DNA of 64,000 nt from Bombyx mori (Eukaryota > Arthropoda > Insecta > Lepidoptera > Bombycidae). The notes beneath the pieces are model-generated. The model was not told the origin of the DNA and ran no database searches. It saw only the letters and a list, made by a program, of their open reading frames with translations. Within the stretch, counting starts at the first letter, position 1. The number at the start of each line of letters is the position of its first letter. The stretch is from positions 14,121,501 through 14,185,500 of the forward strand of contig NC_085131.1 in the NCBI RefSeq assembly GCF_030269925.1, in the 5' to 3' direction. Positions 21,287-33,420 of this stretch are shown here, piece by piece. The position numbers were made by a program, and so were the translations under genes.

Positions 21287-21563
21287 TTTTTTTTACTCCT
21301 ACCTGTGTTGATAGGCTTGAGAGGTTATTTCAGCTTCATCCTAACGTGTGTAGGTGAGCTCACGGGGCTCAAGCCGGTGTGTTGCTAACACTGACCCTAG
21401 CAAGAGCAGTGCTTCGCAGAATCTACCACCGGATCGGAAACGCGACCCACTGAGAAGATCCGACGAGAAACTCAGTGGGCTATGTCTGTGGGTTAATTCG
21501 CTCATCGAACCCTTCGTCGCAAGCGACGGGTTCGACGAGGACGGTGACCGGTGCTTGTGGTAC
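21287..21563 (-). mobile_element. LINE family E, 3' UTR copy
   Basis: The T-run at 21287 is followed by CCTACCTGTGTTGATAG, then GGTGAGCTCACGGGGCTCAA and the CTCAGTGGGTCGCG-type block read on the minus strand. Parts of this 3' UTR are shared with the jockey-like LINE at 54678-55560, so E is probably a relative. Confidence 0.75.
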
Positions 21564-21715
21564 AACTGGGAAAAAATCACGCAACGTCATCCAATTTAGA
21601 ATTCTCTGTGTTATGGGTACCAGGTATTCAATACGTACTTAAATACGTTTAATTATACACATATGTAGATAATGAACATCCTTTGTCTGGGTGTTTACTA
21701 TCATAACAAACAAAC

Positions 21716-21871
21716 CTGGTGGTAGGACCTCGTGTGAGTCCACGCGGGTAGGTACCACCACCCTGCCTATTTCTGCCGTGAAGCTGTAATGCGTTTCGGT
21801 TTGAAGGGTGGGGCAGCTGTTGTAACTATAAGACCTTAGAACTTATATCTCAAGATGGGTGGCGCATTTAC
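21716..21871 (+). mobile_element. Bm1: Bm1-type SINE fragment without tail
   Basis: The copy covers the GGTGGTAGGACC block to GGTGGCGCATTTAC and then breaks off into a tRNA-like piece. Confidence 0.8.
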
Positions 21872-21875
21872 TATA

Positions 21876-21965
21876 TCGCACGAATGCTAATCCGATGTGG
21901 GAATAGAACCCACGACCCTAGGCCCAACAATCAGAACTAACTAAGGCACCACTGACTCGGTCTAA
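21876..21965 (-). mobile_element. tRNA-like SINE head
   Basis: On the minus strand TCAGTGGTGCCTTAG and a B-box-like GGGTTCTATTCCC are present. It is similar in layout to 5165-5250. It is not a tRNA gene. Confidence 0.5.
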
Positions 21966-22331
21966 TCATTTATTGGTTCAGTTTTATATTTTGTTTTGAC
22001 TTAAGTTTTGTTAGAACTTGAACTCCGCGTAACGAAATAGAGGACATATTTATCGGCATCTAGCAATAAAGTATTTTCTTCTTTACTGCTCGTTCGCCTG
22101 TAAGCTAATTTATTTTTCCCGGAGCATGTTCTCATAACTAGTATCGGATGTTCACTGAAGGGCTTTTACCGGTTCCTGAGTTTGGCAGGGCTCCCGCTAA
22201 GCTCGTGAGGGTAAATGAATCCTCGATCCTATTTCTGAAGTAAATCTATATTATTTTAGACATCAGGGATTTCCGTATTAAATTTTGACAAGGACGAGAA
22301 TTCTCTAGGCTATTATTGACTGAAATTGACT
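21966..22331. other. spacer without recognised feature
   Basis: A short GC-richer block at 22150-22230 has no identified relative. Confidence 0.3.
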
Positions 22332-22430
22332 TGTATTTTTATTATTGGTTACATGGGTGGACGAGCTCACGGACCACCTAGTGCGAAGTAGCTGTCGGAG
22401 CCCTTAGACATAAACATCGGAACTCAGTTT
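22332..22430 (-). mobile_element. Bm1: Bm1-type SINE tail fragment
   Basis: Only the GGGTGGACGAGCTCACGGAC tail section is left, abutting the next copy. Confidence 0.7.
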
Positions 22431-22810
22431 TTTATTTTTTTATTGCTTAGATGGGTGGACGAGCTCACAGCCCACCTGATGTTAAGTGGTTACTGGAGCG
22501 CATAGACATCTACGACGTAAATCCGCCACCTACCTTGAAATATAAGTTCTGAGGTCTCAAGTATAGTTACAGCGGCTGTTACAATAGCTTCATGGCAGAA
22601 ATAGGCAGGGCGTACAATTACTACCCTAGCTTTCAAATCGAAAATTTTATTAACGCTTCACAACAGAAATATGCAGGGTAGTGTGGACCACCACACTACC
22701 CTGCATATTTTTTATATAGCTACCAAGCTACCCCTGCGGACTAACAAGATGTGCTACCACCAGTAATTACGCAATCATAATTTTTGAAAGTTTGATTTTT
22801 ATGAGACAAG
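22431..22810 (-). mobile_element. Bm1: Bm1-type SINE with an internal perfect hairpin
   Basis: The tail and most of the body are normal, and it continues to the GTAATTACGCAATCATAAT region. The centre (about 22570-22730) is rearranged: the GCAGAAATAGGCAGGG block appears again as CAGAAATATGCAGGG and then in inverted form. Confidence 0.8.
22667..22710. repeat. perfect 20-bp inverted repeat, 4-nt loop
   Basis: AAATATGCAGGGTAGTGTGG at 22667-22686 is followed by ACCA and then by its exact reverse complement at 22691-22710. A template switch during copying of the SINE would give this. Confidence 0.95.
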
Positions 22811-23092
22811 TAGCTGACCCGCGCAATTTCATCTGCGTCATATATGAGAGCGAGGGAGAAAGAAAGCGGGTTAGAAAGAGTGGGGTGTAAAAACCTACAA
22901 TACGATTCTAAAGGATTTCAAACTTTCATTGTTTTATCCACGACTCTTGAGAGCTATTGAACAAAATTTTATACCTGCAGTTCAAATTTAAAATCACCCC
23001 AAGGAAACCAGGAGAAACGTTATTTGTATGTCGGTAATGGATAATATTAACGGGTTAATTTGATGATTTATTGATTCACGAATTCACATAAT
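22811..23092. other. spacer without recognised feature
   Basis: Purine-rich stretch at 22850-22890; nothing else is seen. Confidence 0.3.
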
Positions 23093-23346
23093 ATTTTATT
23101 GCTTAGATGGAGGGACGAGCTCACAGCCCACCTGGTGTTAAGTGGTTACTGGAGCCCATGGACATCTACAACGTAAATGCGCCACCCACCTCGAGATATA
23201 ATTTGAATACCCACGTGGACTCACAAGAGGTCCTACCACCAGCAATAAATAGGTACTTCATTAGAAAAATTGCTACCTGCCTATAGGATGCGAATATCGA
23301 CACAGTCGTATCGCTCGATACTAATGAACCAAGCGTCTTATCTTTG
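23093..23346 (-). mobile_element. Bm1: Bm1-type SINE with internal deletion and head remnant
   Basis: The tail is close to consensus. About 110 bp of the body between GAGATATAATTTG and the ACTCACAAGAGG block are missing. A diverged head (TCGACACAGTCGTATCGC) follows. Confidence 0.8.
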
Positions 23347-24880
23347 AGATCATTTCAACATTGTATAATAATAGTTTTTCAGTATTAATAGTTTTAAAGA
23401 CGCCTACGCTATTAAGATGAACGATGTATTCAAACAATAATGTTTTAGTTGTATCGTCAAATAAATTGAATCCGCAAATTTTGTATTAATTTACGTCATT
23501 ACTGATAACGCAGTATGAGCATTCGCTATTTTTCAACAATGCTCTATCCTGCTTACTCCCGTCACACGGTAGATCGAAATCTCAATAACGTTGCGCAGCA
23601 TGTGTCTCACTATTTATTCAGCTGGACATCTTATCATACCACGATTAAAAAAAAACATATGTGAAAACACGCCAGAATCCAATCTACTTCACGACTTTCT
23701 ATAGCTACCCTGACAATAGTTTTCAGTGCCCCCGCTTCCATTATCATTACCCTCAAAATGACCTCAACTAACCCGTCCTGGCTCCATAAAAACCTAACCA
23801 AGTACATGAGCATAAAATCTCGAACACACACAGAAGGCTGCTATCGCGTTAAATAAATAATACGCGAACATCTCATCTTAATTTGGCAGCCTTACGTATT
23901 ACTTGCGTTAAGGGAGGTTGCTACCCCGACAACACAATGATATCACACGATCTTGTTTTGTACGTAGGCCATTGCGTGTTGGGTTTCAATGTTTTATTCT
24001 TAAGTGTGTTTTTGAATTTATATTATATGTATTTTACCAAATCGTTTGTTACAAAGAATTAAAATATGCATATACATAGTTGTATCTTAGTTTCAAGTAA
24101 GGCTTAAATGAAGAATAATGAAGGTATATAATAATTGTTATTATTATCTCCAATTGAACAATTATGTTGTTTGCAACTTCATCTATTTTTCTTAGAAACA
24201 CTAATAATTTTTCAGCAACAAAAACCGCATCTTATGTCTCTATCAAAATCTGTATCTTAACCCTTCAGAAACACAAATTCAGATATTAGGTACGACAAAC
24301 AATATCAAAAATCGAAGCACCATAATCTTTAATGTAAATAAAACTTTACATTACATAACAGTGGCTTAGCTATGCCCCTGGCATTGCTGATGTTCGTGTT
24401 CATTGGAGACTACTTATTGATGTTATTGGTGGCTCGATCTGCTTACACTAACAATAAAAAAGTTAGAAAAACGCTTTAGCATCAATGTACAGCGAAGCAT
24501 TAACATAGATCGCGGGGTCTTGTGGTAGTTCTCCAACAAAAGTATCGCATGAAAAGCTTTGAGTTATGGTCGTAGAGTTGATGGGTTACCGTGGTGTACT
24601 TACATTGTTACATGATTAAATTTATGCGTGATGGATAGGCGGTATTAGCGTTGGACATCCGCCATTTTTATTGTGACAGAAACGTATTGGCCGTGTTTTG
24701 ACGCTTTGTATGAGCTATTAGCCAGCATTGACAGAAGAGCGAAAGGCGTAAATGGAATCAAACATGAACTGACAAGCTGCTAGAGCTTTTTTGTTAGAAA
24801 TTTGAATTCCGGATCACCACTCCACTCATTGGAGCTATGAAGTATATGCGTTATGAATTCTATGAATTCTTAGACGCCCA
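23347..24880. other. 1.5 kb AT-rich, no gene seen
   Basis: A D-like trace (TATGCCCCTGGCATTGCTGATG, near 24374) is the only recognisable piece. Short open frames have no support. Confidence 0.35.
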
Positions 24881-25168
24881 ATTTTATTTTTTATTTTTTA
24901 TTGTCTAGATGTGTGGACGAGCTCACAGCCCATCTGGTGTTAAGTGGTTACTGGAACCCATAGACATCTACAACGTAAATGCGCCACACACCTTGAGATA
25001 TAAGTTCTAAGATCTCAGTATAGTTACAACGGCTGCCCCACCTTTTAAACCGAAACGCATTACTTCTTTACGGCAGACATAGGCGGGACGGTGATACCTA
25101 CCCGTGCGGACTCACAAGAGGTCCTTCCACCAGTAATTACGCAAATTATAATTTTGCGGGTTTGATTT
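24881..25168 (-). mobile_element. Bm1: Bm1-type SINE, lacks only the tRNA-like head
   Basis: The copy continues through GTAATTACGCAAATTATAAT and GCGGGTTTGATTT before it stops. Confidence 0.9.
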
Positions 25169-26098
25169 AGGCCTGCCCAATGCTGGATTTAGGCCTGCTT
25201 AAATAATCTTTGTGAAAAAAAGATTCGTATAATTGTGATATGAATATGTTATAAACATAATGATTTACAACAAAATATGTCGTCGTCAATTTTAGGATTC
25301 CTTATGGCAAATTTCCTTGTTCCTCTTGATGCTATCTAGCTAACACACAAATAAAACCTGTAAACGTAGCTTATACATTTGGAAAGCTGATAACAAAATA
25401 AGCTCTTAAACTCCAAGCTCTAGTTCAAAACAAAATTAAGAAAATTAAAGTTTTCAAACCTGTGGAAGACCTTACTCCCTTACTTTTTTCGAGTTTATCC
25501 TCAAAACAAAACTCCCTCAAGTGCCCTTCAGCTCAAAGGTCTGATGTACGAAGGCTCTTAACCCCATTAAGGACGACTGATAGGTCCTTTAATACATGTT
25601 CCTGTTTACCTTTTATTTATTGTATGGTCTTGAAATGCTCATAAATGACTGAAAACGTATTGTATGAATATGTATTTTATAGGTGAAAACTCTTTGTCTG
25701 TACCTGAACAACTACAATATCATTCCGCCTACTGAACACATTACATTTATGAAAACCACTAACTAGTGGTCTATTGATTTCATCAAATACCATGAATTGT
25801 ACAAATCCGTCCTGCCGTATCTGTATATTAGGAACAACATCCAAGCACAATCAGAACTTTCAAATTATTATACTTGTAATTAGATTATTTTTCCAAATTA
25901 TAAAGTAATTTTTAAACCTTTGTCTAAAATTTTACCAAAATCTCGGTAGAGCCTGACAAAATTCGATATCATCAAATTTAATATTTAAATTTGCAATACA
26001 AAAGCATCCACTTCCATACTATATGTTATACCACAAGCTACTTTTACGGAATATTGTTAACCCTATTGTAGTAGTGTTAAGATAACAAACTCCCATTT
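25169..26098. other. AT-rich spacer
   Basis: No repeat or supported ORF is recognised. Confidence 0.3.
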
Positions 26099-26171
26099 TC
26101 ATACGAAGAACTCGAAGTTCCAGTGATATTGTACTTCATACGAAGAGGTCGAAGATCCAGTGGTATTGTAC
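26099..26171. repeat. tandem duplication, ~38-bp unit
   Basis: CATACGAAGAACTCGAAG...GTGATATTGTAC is followed directly by CATACGAAGAGGTCGAAG...GTGGTATTGTAC. The two units differ at a few positions. Confidence 0.85.
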
Positions 26172-26355
26172 AACGGCTGTCCTGCATTCCGCCTATTTCT
26201 GACGCAAAGATGTGTTTCACGTCAGAAAAAGGCGGTGCGTACCTATGCGGACTTCAAGCACACTAACCGCATTTGTATTACGCAATGTCCTTCCTTGATC
26301 ATGGAAGTCGTTCATGAGCACATTCTGACTACGCATTTCATTAGAAAACTCGGTA
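26165..26355 (-). mobile_element. Bm1: strongly diverged Bm1-type SINE
   Basis: ACAACGGCTGTCCTGCATTC, a degenerate TTTCACGTCAGAAAAAGGCGG and CATGGAAGTCGTTCATGAGC follow the Bm1 order on the minus strand. The 98-codon frame across it is a by-product. Confidence 0.6.
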
Positions 26356-26780
26356 CTTACTTACGTACTTACGTGACGGTATCTCAATTCAATTATTACC
26401 CAACGAATCATTATAAAAACGAAACAAATACGACCCAACCATATTGTGGACTCTAAAACATTCATAAAGAAACTTCCATACTAATAAAGTAATACAACTC
26501 CTCAACTAATAAACTCTGATTCGTGTCACAAGCGCACCACGACCGTATGTTACATTGTCAAAAATCCGGTAGCCCTCTAGAACTCTGTGACTAGTGAACG
26601 ACATGTCGTCACCATGAGGAGATCTTCCACTAAGAGAGAGTAATTACTCAAAAGACCAACGCTTTGTATCGTGTAGCCTGTATTTGCTATGCTTATGCGT
26701 GCGTTTTCTCGTTACAGGATATTTTTTCTCTGCTCATTCACTGGTAGCCCAACGGGCTATTCCAACAACACGGGGACGGA
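26356..26780. other. spacer without recognised feature
   Basis: No repeat or supported ORF is recognised. Confidence 0.3.
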
Positions 26781-26853
26781 TAGATGAGCTCACGAGCTCA
26801 ACCTGAGAGAATTAGCTAACATTAGCCCATCCAAGGTCAGTGCTTTACAGAAC
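26781..26853 (-). mobile_element. LINE family E fragment
   Basis: GATGAGCTCACGAGCTCAAC to GTCAGTGCTTTACAGAA follows the E order. The tail is missing. Confidence 0.6.
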
Positions 26854-26856
26854 CAT

Positions 26857-27014
26857 TGAAGGGTGGGGCAGCCGTTGTAACTACCTATACTTACCTTAGA
26901 ACTTATATCTCAAGTTGGGTAGCGCATTTACGTAGTAGATATCTATGGGCTCCAGTAACCACTTAACACCAGGTGGGCTGTGAGCTCGTCCACCCATCTA
27001 GCAATAAAAAAAAA
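26857..27014 (+). mobile_element. Bm1: Bm1-type SINE, 3' half with poly(A)
   Basis: The copy starts at TGAAGGGTGGGGCAGCC immediately after the E fragment and ends in nine A's. Confidence 0.85.
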
Positions 27015-27929
27015 CCTACTACCCGATTTCACGGTAGTTTTACTGTATACACTACGATTTAGCTTTCCAGTCTATGTGTCAAAACGGAAGACGGCATGGT
27101 AATTTAGCCATTTAAAAACAAGTTTAGTGTGGGTCTATTTCCAAGCAACACCCTGCTTTTGCTTTATATAGATAATAATAATAATAATAATATGACCACA
27201 TTACCTACATAGCAAGTCAAACTGCCCAAGTAACTGTAGGACCCTTTCGGGGAGTGTCTCATGGCCAGAACTTTAATATTACCGATGTCTGTCAGAAGGA
27301 GGCGGACGGACCAAACTTTTAATCATTGTTCAAATGGACGTTTTTCGTAAACTTCGGTTTTAATGAGTTCTTGATCTATTTCTTGTTACCTGGTTCGTCT
27401 CGGCATATTTAATTAGTCACGCAATTATTTGTAAATGGTATTGGCTATGTTTTGTAACGGTATACATTATTTTAACATTTATCCACAACGTAAATGTCGC
27501 TTGAAAATCTCAATTATAACGCATAACGACAAAAGATTAGGCAGTCAATGTGTTTCATCGCCATTACTTTTTAAAATCTTTGAAAATACCGAGATTATTA
27601 AAAAAATTCTATGATAATACATTTAGTTTTCCTTACGCAAGTTTGAAGCATTTCATGAATATATCCTGGGTTAGGTTTTATATTCAAATTTGTAATATTC
27701 CTTATCTTAATAGTCTTTGGTCGGAAGCTAGTTCAGGTTCCGAGTTCAGTCTTTGGGGACCGATATGAATTAGATTACTATTAGAGAGGTAGATTTATGC
27801 GGAGACGCACCTGATTTTGGTAATATACCGCTACGAATTTTAACTCACTTTTTAACTCATTTTCTGTGTCATGTCATGTCTTAAGTATGAAATAAAAATC
27901 TCGAATTCATATCCTATTGGCCTAACCGG
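27015..27929. other. AT-rich spacer
   Basis: A short (TAA)n microsatellite at 27172-27191; no gene seen. Confidence 0.35.
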
Positions 27930-28150
27930 TGATGGAGTAGTTAGTGCACCTGACTGCTAGGTTGAGGGTTGTAGGTTCGATTCCCCTTTCGGAAAAACAT
28001 TTAAGTGATGAACTCTTTTTGGTTTCTGTCGGGGTAGGCTTAATATCTATTATATGTATAAATTTAAATGGATATATATGTATGCACAGATTTCAGTCTC
28101 TTTTTCTCATAGATCCTAATTTGGCACCAGATACTCTTCCTTGTGTGTGT
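27930..28150 (+). mobile_element. tRNA-derived SINE (not Bm1)
   Basis: The head reads GATGGAGTAGTTAGTGCACC and then GTAGGTTCGATTCCC, a textbook B-box. The body GTGATGAACTCTTTTTG and a TG-rich end run to the next Bm1. Confidence 0.6.
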
Positions 28151-28151
28151 G

Positions 28152-28394
28152 TTTTTTTATTGATTAGATGGGTGGACGAGCTCACAGCCCCCCTAGTGTT
28201 TAGTGGTTACTGGAGCCCATAGACATCTACAACGAAAACGCGCTACCCACCTTGAGATATAAGTTTTAAGGTCTCAGTATAGTTACAACGGCTGCCCCAC
28301 CCTTCAAACCGAAACGCATTACTGCTTCAGGGCAGAAACAGGCGGTGTGGTGGTACCTACCCGTGCGGACTCACAAGAGGTCCTACCACCAGTA
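28152..28394 (-). mobile_element. Bm1: Bm1-type SINE, headless
   Basis: Poly(T) at 28152 follows a (GT)n tract; the copy ends at CTACCACCAGTAA. Confidence 0.9.
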
Positions 28395-30049
28395 AATTTA
28401 TAGATTTGTTCCCAATTAGTTATTTATTTATCTAATGTTATGCTGCCACCACAGTCCATAGATCAGTAAGTATATGTCATGAGTCGTTATGAGAAATCGG
28501 CTGCTTATTGTCCTCCGGATGCATGATTTATTGGAGGTTTATACTCGTGTGGGCTCGATGTTTTAGAATTAATTTTACTATACAATTCTCCTCCTCGTGG
28601 AGCGCATTTGTCAACGTTTAGATACATTTTAACTTCGCAATATTTGCTCGCGGATCTAAAGTCGAATCACTCGATACAAGTACACCGTTCGTCCTATTTA
28701 CAAACGTACGCACATGTAAATAAAAGTGATTATCTCATGACCAATACAACTGGCCCTACCGATGACACAAAACATCTTCAATCAATTATCCCCAACACGA
28801 AACCGGAAAAATACCCATACCACCGAACAAATACGTAAGAAATCCAAATAGTTGTCAATCAATTTCCCTTTAGCTGTCCACAATCAATTATTTAGAATCT
28901 AATCAGTCCACGGAGCGACACCGAAATGCCACGGAGCTAATCTAAAGAAAATAACCTGTGGGTACTCCGGCTGATTACTTCCATGTATTTTTTTCTAATT
29001 GATTAAGGACTTCCTAAGGGCAGATCGATAATTGACTTGAGCCTGCAAGCGCCTGGGTAATGAGAATTAACCTTTATTTCCTTTTGTTTTGTTCCTACAT
29101 TCCACTGTAGTTGTTAGGTATTCCCTAATGCTGGAGATTTCTAAATGAGGCTCGTCTTATCCCGTTGGAAACATTTTAGTTTTATAGTCATGCTATTAGC
29201 CAGACAATACGGGCGTACATTCTCGACTCTCTCGTCCTACTCTTAATACTTTTACGTAACGCGTGACTGTTTCGCGGCAGAAATAAAAAGGTCCTTCTCT
29301 CTATACAGAATCCGTCGCTTCGTTCAATACGATTTCACGAAGAATCCAATGCTTTGCAATGTAATTAGATATTGAAAAATAAAATTAGGCCTCCACATTT
29401 TAAATCATAATAACTTTACAAGTGATTCGAAATGTGGTTTCACCACTCAGAATATCCAATCAGCAAAAAAAAACGGATATTTGCACATCACCAGACTGGA
29501 AGATAAGCTCTTAAAATGAAGAACGCCTTTTACAAGCAGATTCAGAATAAATATCAGATGCTCCATATACTCTTTTGTATAAATATCTTGTCAGAATAAA
29601 CTAATTTCAGACGGTTTTTAAATCTATCTTCTATCATCCCAAATCAGACAGAAATGAAATGTATGTACTGAATTTATATATAGGTTAACAATGCAACATG
29701 GACGCGGCCTGAATGACGAACATCAAACAGACATAATATCCGAGCTACAAAACACAATACAACGTTCAATAATCATTACTGTAATTCATTTGAGCAGGCT
29801 CGCCGGCCAAACAGCAAAGCGTGTCATTGCTTGAATTATTCCATTTATCAACCAACGATGTATTAATCTCTCTCTAAATGACAATGGAAAATATTTGATG
29901 AGCGCTCTTGGGATCAACTCGGAGTGTTTTTCTGTTTTTGTTTAACAATCGAAGATTAAATTTCGTATTTTGTATCTTAATTAATTTAACAAAAGAGAGA
30001 GGTGTATTTTGGAGGCCCAGTTGTAACGGGGTTCCTTTTGCTATATATG
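28395..30049. other. 1.6 kb without a supported gene
   Basis: A weak Bm1-like block (GTTTCGCGGCAGAAATAAA near 29268) is visible. The 76-codon frame at 28608-28838 is unassigned. Confidence 0.3.
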
Positions 30050-30160
30050 TAGGCAAGCCGAGGCTCTACCCCTGGCATTTCTGACGTCCATGGGCGACGG
30101 TAACCACTCGCCATCAGGTAGGCCGTATGCTCGTCTGCCTACAAGGGCAATAAGAAAAAA
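30050..30160 (+). mobile_element. LINE family D, 3' tail only
   Basis: TAGGCAAGCCGAGGCTCTAC to CTACAAGGGCAATAAG plus A's. Confidence 0.8.
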
Positions 30161-30183
30161 CGCACATAAACTCGGAAACTAAT

Positions 30184-30430
30184 GTTTTTTTTTATTGCTT
30201 AGATGGGTGGACGAGCTCAAAGCCCACCTAGTGTTAAGTGGTTACTGGAGCCCGTAGAAATCTACAACGTAAATGCGCCACCCACCTTGAGATATAAATT
30301 CTAAGGTCTCAGTATAGTTACAACGGCTGCCCCACCCTTCAGGCCGAAACGCATTACTGCTTCACGGCAGAAATAGGCGGGGTGGTGGTACCTACCCGTA
30401 CGGACTCATAAAAGGTCCTACCATCAGTTT
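30184..30430 (-). mobile_element. Bm1: Bm1-type SINE, headless
   Basis: It lies 23 bp from the D tail in opposite orientation, and the sequence is close to the other good copies. Confidence 0.9.
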
Positions 30431-31417
30431 AATGTTCATAAAAATCGATAATTAATTCCGAAATACCAATAGGGGTTGCAGGTCTCACGCCTGACATAGT
30501 TCTGCAATGACTGGACGGTGAGTAATTACCATCGGCCGTACATTACACTAAATCACTAGTTCACACTAATCATATGTACTCATTAGTACTGTTTCAGAAA
30601 TAATCGTATTCCGTAAGGCGCACACTATTAACACTCGCCCTAACTACGGGTATCTAAGATAGAAGCCAGAGGGCTAGAAATAAATTCCATTACTTACGCA
30701 CGTGTACTGAAAACTCTCCAGCTCGTCATAGTCTATAATCAAACTCCATATTCTTGGACACAAAACCTCCTCTATCGTATTCCCAATTTGAAGTGTTCAT
30801 AATTCAACAGATAAAGGGATGAACCGACCTTGAGCAAGCTCTCATAATTTCTTGTCATAGTTATGATGAGAATAGAGATCGCTATCCGACATCTAAATAT
30901 GGCAGTTTGTACCTCTGTAACTTCATGTACAAAATTGATATTCCTAATTTTATTTAAGACAAAAAAAACCTGACAGTCGTAAGAACTATTATCAGATTAC
31001 TTTTAAGCATAATTTCAACGGTAAGGGGTTGCAGAAATATCCTTACTCTGTTCTCATGTATTAAAAACTAATATTAGCAAACCCAATCTCCACTCATATA
31101 CACAAACAAACACACACACAAACCCAAAGATAATCATGGAAGACCATCGAATACCTAATTTAAACGTCACTTTAGTGATGCGAGACTATGACGAAATTCA
31201 AATCCTGTGGTAGATGCCAAATTAAATACGTACCTAAACCTTATTTTTTACAAATTCTTCCAAAATGCTTTTAGATCACCTAGCTATGGATTGGTTACTA
31301 GAGAAACGGCCGATTGAGATCTCATTCAGATACCATCAGCCAGCCCGTGTCTGCCGTGAAAAACCCTTTACAACTCTCTGGGCTTAAAATCCTACACCAT
31401 GCCCTGATAAGCAATTG
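30431..31417. other. spacer without recognised feature
   Basis: AT-rich with a short (CA)n run near 31105; no gene seen. Confidence 0.3.
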
Positions 31418-31530
31418 TTTTTTTATTGCCTTGGTAGGCAGACGAGCACACGGCCCACCTGATGGTGAGTGGTTACCGTCGCCCATGGACTTCAGCAATG
31501 TCAGGGGCAGAGCCAAGCCACTGCCTGCCT
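31418..31530 (-). mobile_element. LINE family D, 3' tail only
   Basis: T-run, then ATTGCCTTGGTAGGCAGACG through GGGGCAGAGCCAAGCCACTG. Confidence 0.85.
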
Positions 31531-31689
31531 AATTTAACTTCTCATTGCAAGATGGCTTGTGGAATTCACTGTGCACTTATACGCACACCGCACTCAGTAA
31601 GTCTTTATCTCGTCTGTCCCACATCGCTCTAGACTCTAGAAGGACAGACGAAAAGCATAACAGACACAAAATATGCAATAAATAGCCTC

Positions 31690-31870
31690 TCCAAGTGCCG
31701 CTTTCCGTAAAGAGTCCGATCCCCGATTCAAAATCGGTATCCCATCGAGACAGGAGAACATTACGTCGCGCTCCGTGCGTTTCCGGTCGAGCGGACGCCG
31801 GTCCGGTCATTACCGATCCGGTTTTCCGGTTTAGTGTTTTTGACGTTGTTTCGTTCAATTTTCAAGTCAG
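31690..31870. other. GC-rich island of unknown nature
   Basis: About 150 bp around 31740-31840 is rich in CG dinucleotides and unlike its AT-rich surroundings. Two overlapping ~92-codon frames on opposite strands (31695-31973 plus, 31577-31858 minus) both reflect this composition. It could be part of a host exon or a GC-rich LINE piece. Confidence 0.3.
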
Positions 31871-32411
31871 AACCGGGTATTATGCGTCAAGGTTTTTCTC
31901 GTTATCCAAGATTACACGCAGTTTGCGAGAGGTATTACGAATTTATTGTTCGAGTATTTTTGCTGGATTTTAAATATGTTGTTATAATAAACTATACGAT
32001 TATTTTTTGTTACTTTTGATTTAAATATTTGTAACATTACTAAAAGTTCTTTTTTTTTTTACTTAATGATGTCATCTAATTAACGGTTTTATTAACGGTT
32101 TCGTTCTGATGTCCGTACGTTGCATTGTGCCCAAATCACGCAGTTGCAGTTTTGTGAACCAATATAACACAGTACTCATTTTCTCAAGATTTTTCCACAA
32201 GCCTGAACATTTCCTGGTACTACAATGCTGAAATGAGGTCGTCTGTCTAGAAACACGAGATCTGATAATATGATAACTTTGCGACAAAAACAGTATTGAG
32301 GCCACACAGAACGTGTGGAAGCTTACAGCAATATTGACTTCATCGTGGAAGTCCTTCGCGAATACTGTGTGGATACATTATATTTTCAAATTCAGAAAAC
32401 ATCAGCACATG
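31871..32411. other. AT-rich spacer
   Basis: Nothing is recognised apart from a short Bm1-like TTCATCGTGGAAGTCC near 32339. Confidence 0.3.
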
Positions 32412-32745
32412 GAGTCATACATCCATACTAATATTATAAACCTGAAGAGTTTGTTTTTTTGGACGCGCTAATCTCAGGAACAACTGGTCCGATTTGATGG
32501 TATGTGATAGATAACCTATTTATTGAGGAAGGCTATAGGCTATATAACATCACGGTAAGGCCAATACAAGTGGAGCACCAATAAAGAATGTTTCGAAATA
32601 GGAATTTTTCAAATAGCTCCTTAACATTCTATAATTCAAAAATATTTTCACTTTCTACGTAAATGAAGTCGCGGGTAAAATTTAGCGTTATGCCAAAGTA
32701 ATTATTCCATGCGGACGGAGTCGCGGGCAAAAGTTACTGTATTAA
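32412..32745 (+). mobile_element. Helitron-like non-autonomous element
   Basis: CATACTAATATTATAAACC, GGACGCGCTAATCTCAGGAA, GTGGAGCACCAATAAAGAAT and the end GCGGACGGAGTCGCGGGCAA are the standard blocks of a lepidopteran repeat. The copy at 12790-13045 is its inverted relative. Confidence 0.55.
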
Positions 32746-33257
32746 TATGACGAGAGCATCGGTCGTCTTATTTATTAGGGCACAAGCTCTTATTAACATC
32801 AAAACACATCGTAAATATATTTACACAGATACAAATCATGTTTATCAATGCAGAATATAATTTAGACACAACGCACACGAAGAAACGCCGTTCATGGGAA
32901 CATACAATTTACGACATAATTTCAAACTGAAAATTTATTGCAGGAATATTTCCTACGCTTTTCCCTTCCCGTTCATAACGTAGACACTCGAGTGGCTTAT
33001 TCATGTTTTGTTCGTACTCGGATGTAATAACTTTGAATATATTATTGACTACAATAGTTAATGGTTCTTGCCTATTCGTTGATTTGCAGGGCTAAATCAG
33101 TCCCGAGAGACTTGTTTATTCATGTTTTTTATTTAACACGTAATTCGTTGGTACGTGTTTCAGTCACTGATTAACTAATTAGTACAGGATTTATTTATTT
33201 CTTTAAAACTGGGAACGTCTGGTTGATCTGATTTCATACGACAGTACGATCTATGTT
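32746..33257. other. AT-rich spacer
   Basis: No feature is recognised. Confidence 0.3.
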
Positions 33258-33420
33258 GATCATGACTTACGCGAATGTGGTGTTGCGCTCACGCGACCCC
33301 CACACGCATAGACACCCTCAAATCCCTACAATCTCGTTTTTGCAGATTAGGCGTCGGAGCTCCGTGGCTCGTGAGGAACGTCAGCTTACACGACGACCTG
33401 GGCCTTGAATCGATACGAAA
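33258..33420 (+). pseudogene. jockey-like LINE remnant, reverse transcriptase C-terminal piece
   Basis: The segment ATGACTTACGCGAATGTGG to CTTGAATCGATACGAAAA is about 85-90% alike by eye to codons of the element at 54678-55560 (the MTYAS ... DDLGLESIRK part). It is frameshifted and breaks at 33420 into a CCTAACATAAG repeat. The matching 3' UTR resumes at 34561, after the R1 insertion. Confidence 0.75.

Noticed and set aside
21354..21599. 81-codon ORF starting MSSRGSSRCVANTDPSK, with a very similar ORF at 42990-43214
   Set aside because: The similarity between the two comes from both lying in LINE family E 3' UTR copies read on the wrong strand, not from protein conservation.
26160..26456. 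98-codon open frame
   Set aside because: It runs across a decayed Bm1 and adjoining spacer; no protein features.
27930..28000. tRNA gene
   Set aside because: The A- and B-box-like sequences do not sit in a complete cloverleaf and are followed by SINE body sequence; the same holds at 5165 and 21876.
31577..31973. Two ~92-codon ORFs on opposite strands
   Set aside because: They overlap each other in a CG-rich patch where long open frames arise on both strands; no motif in either.
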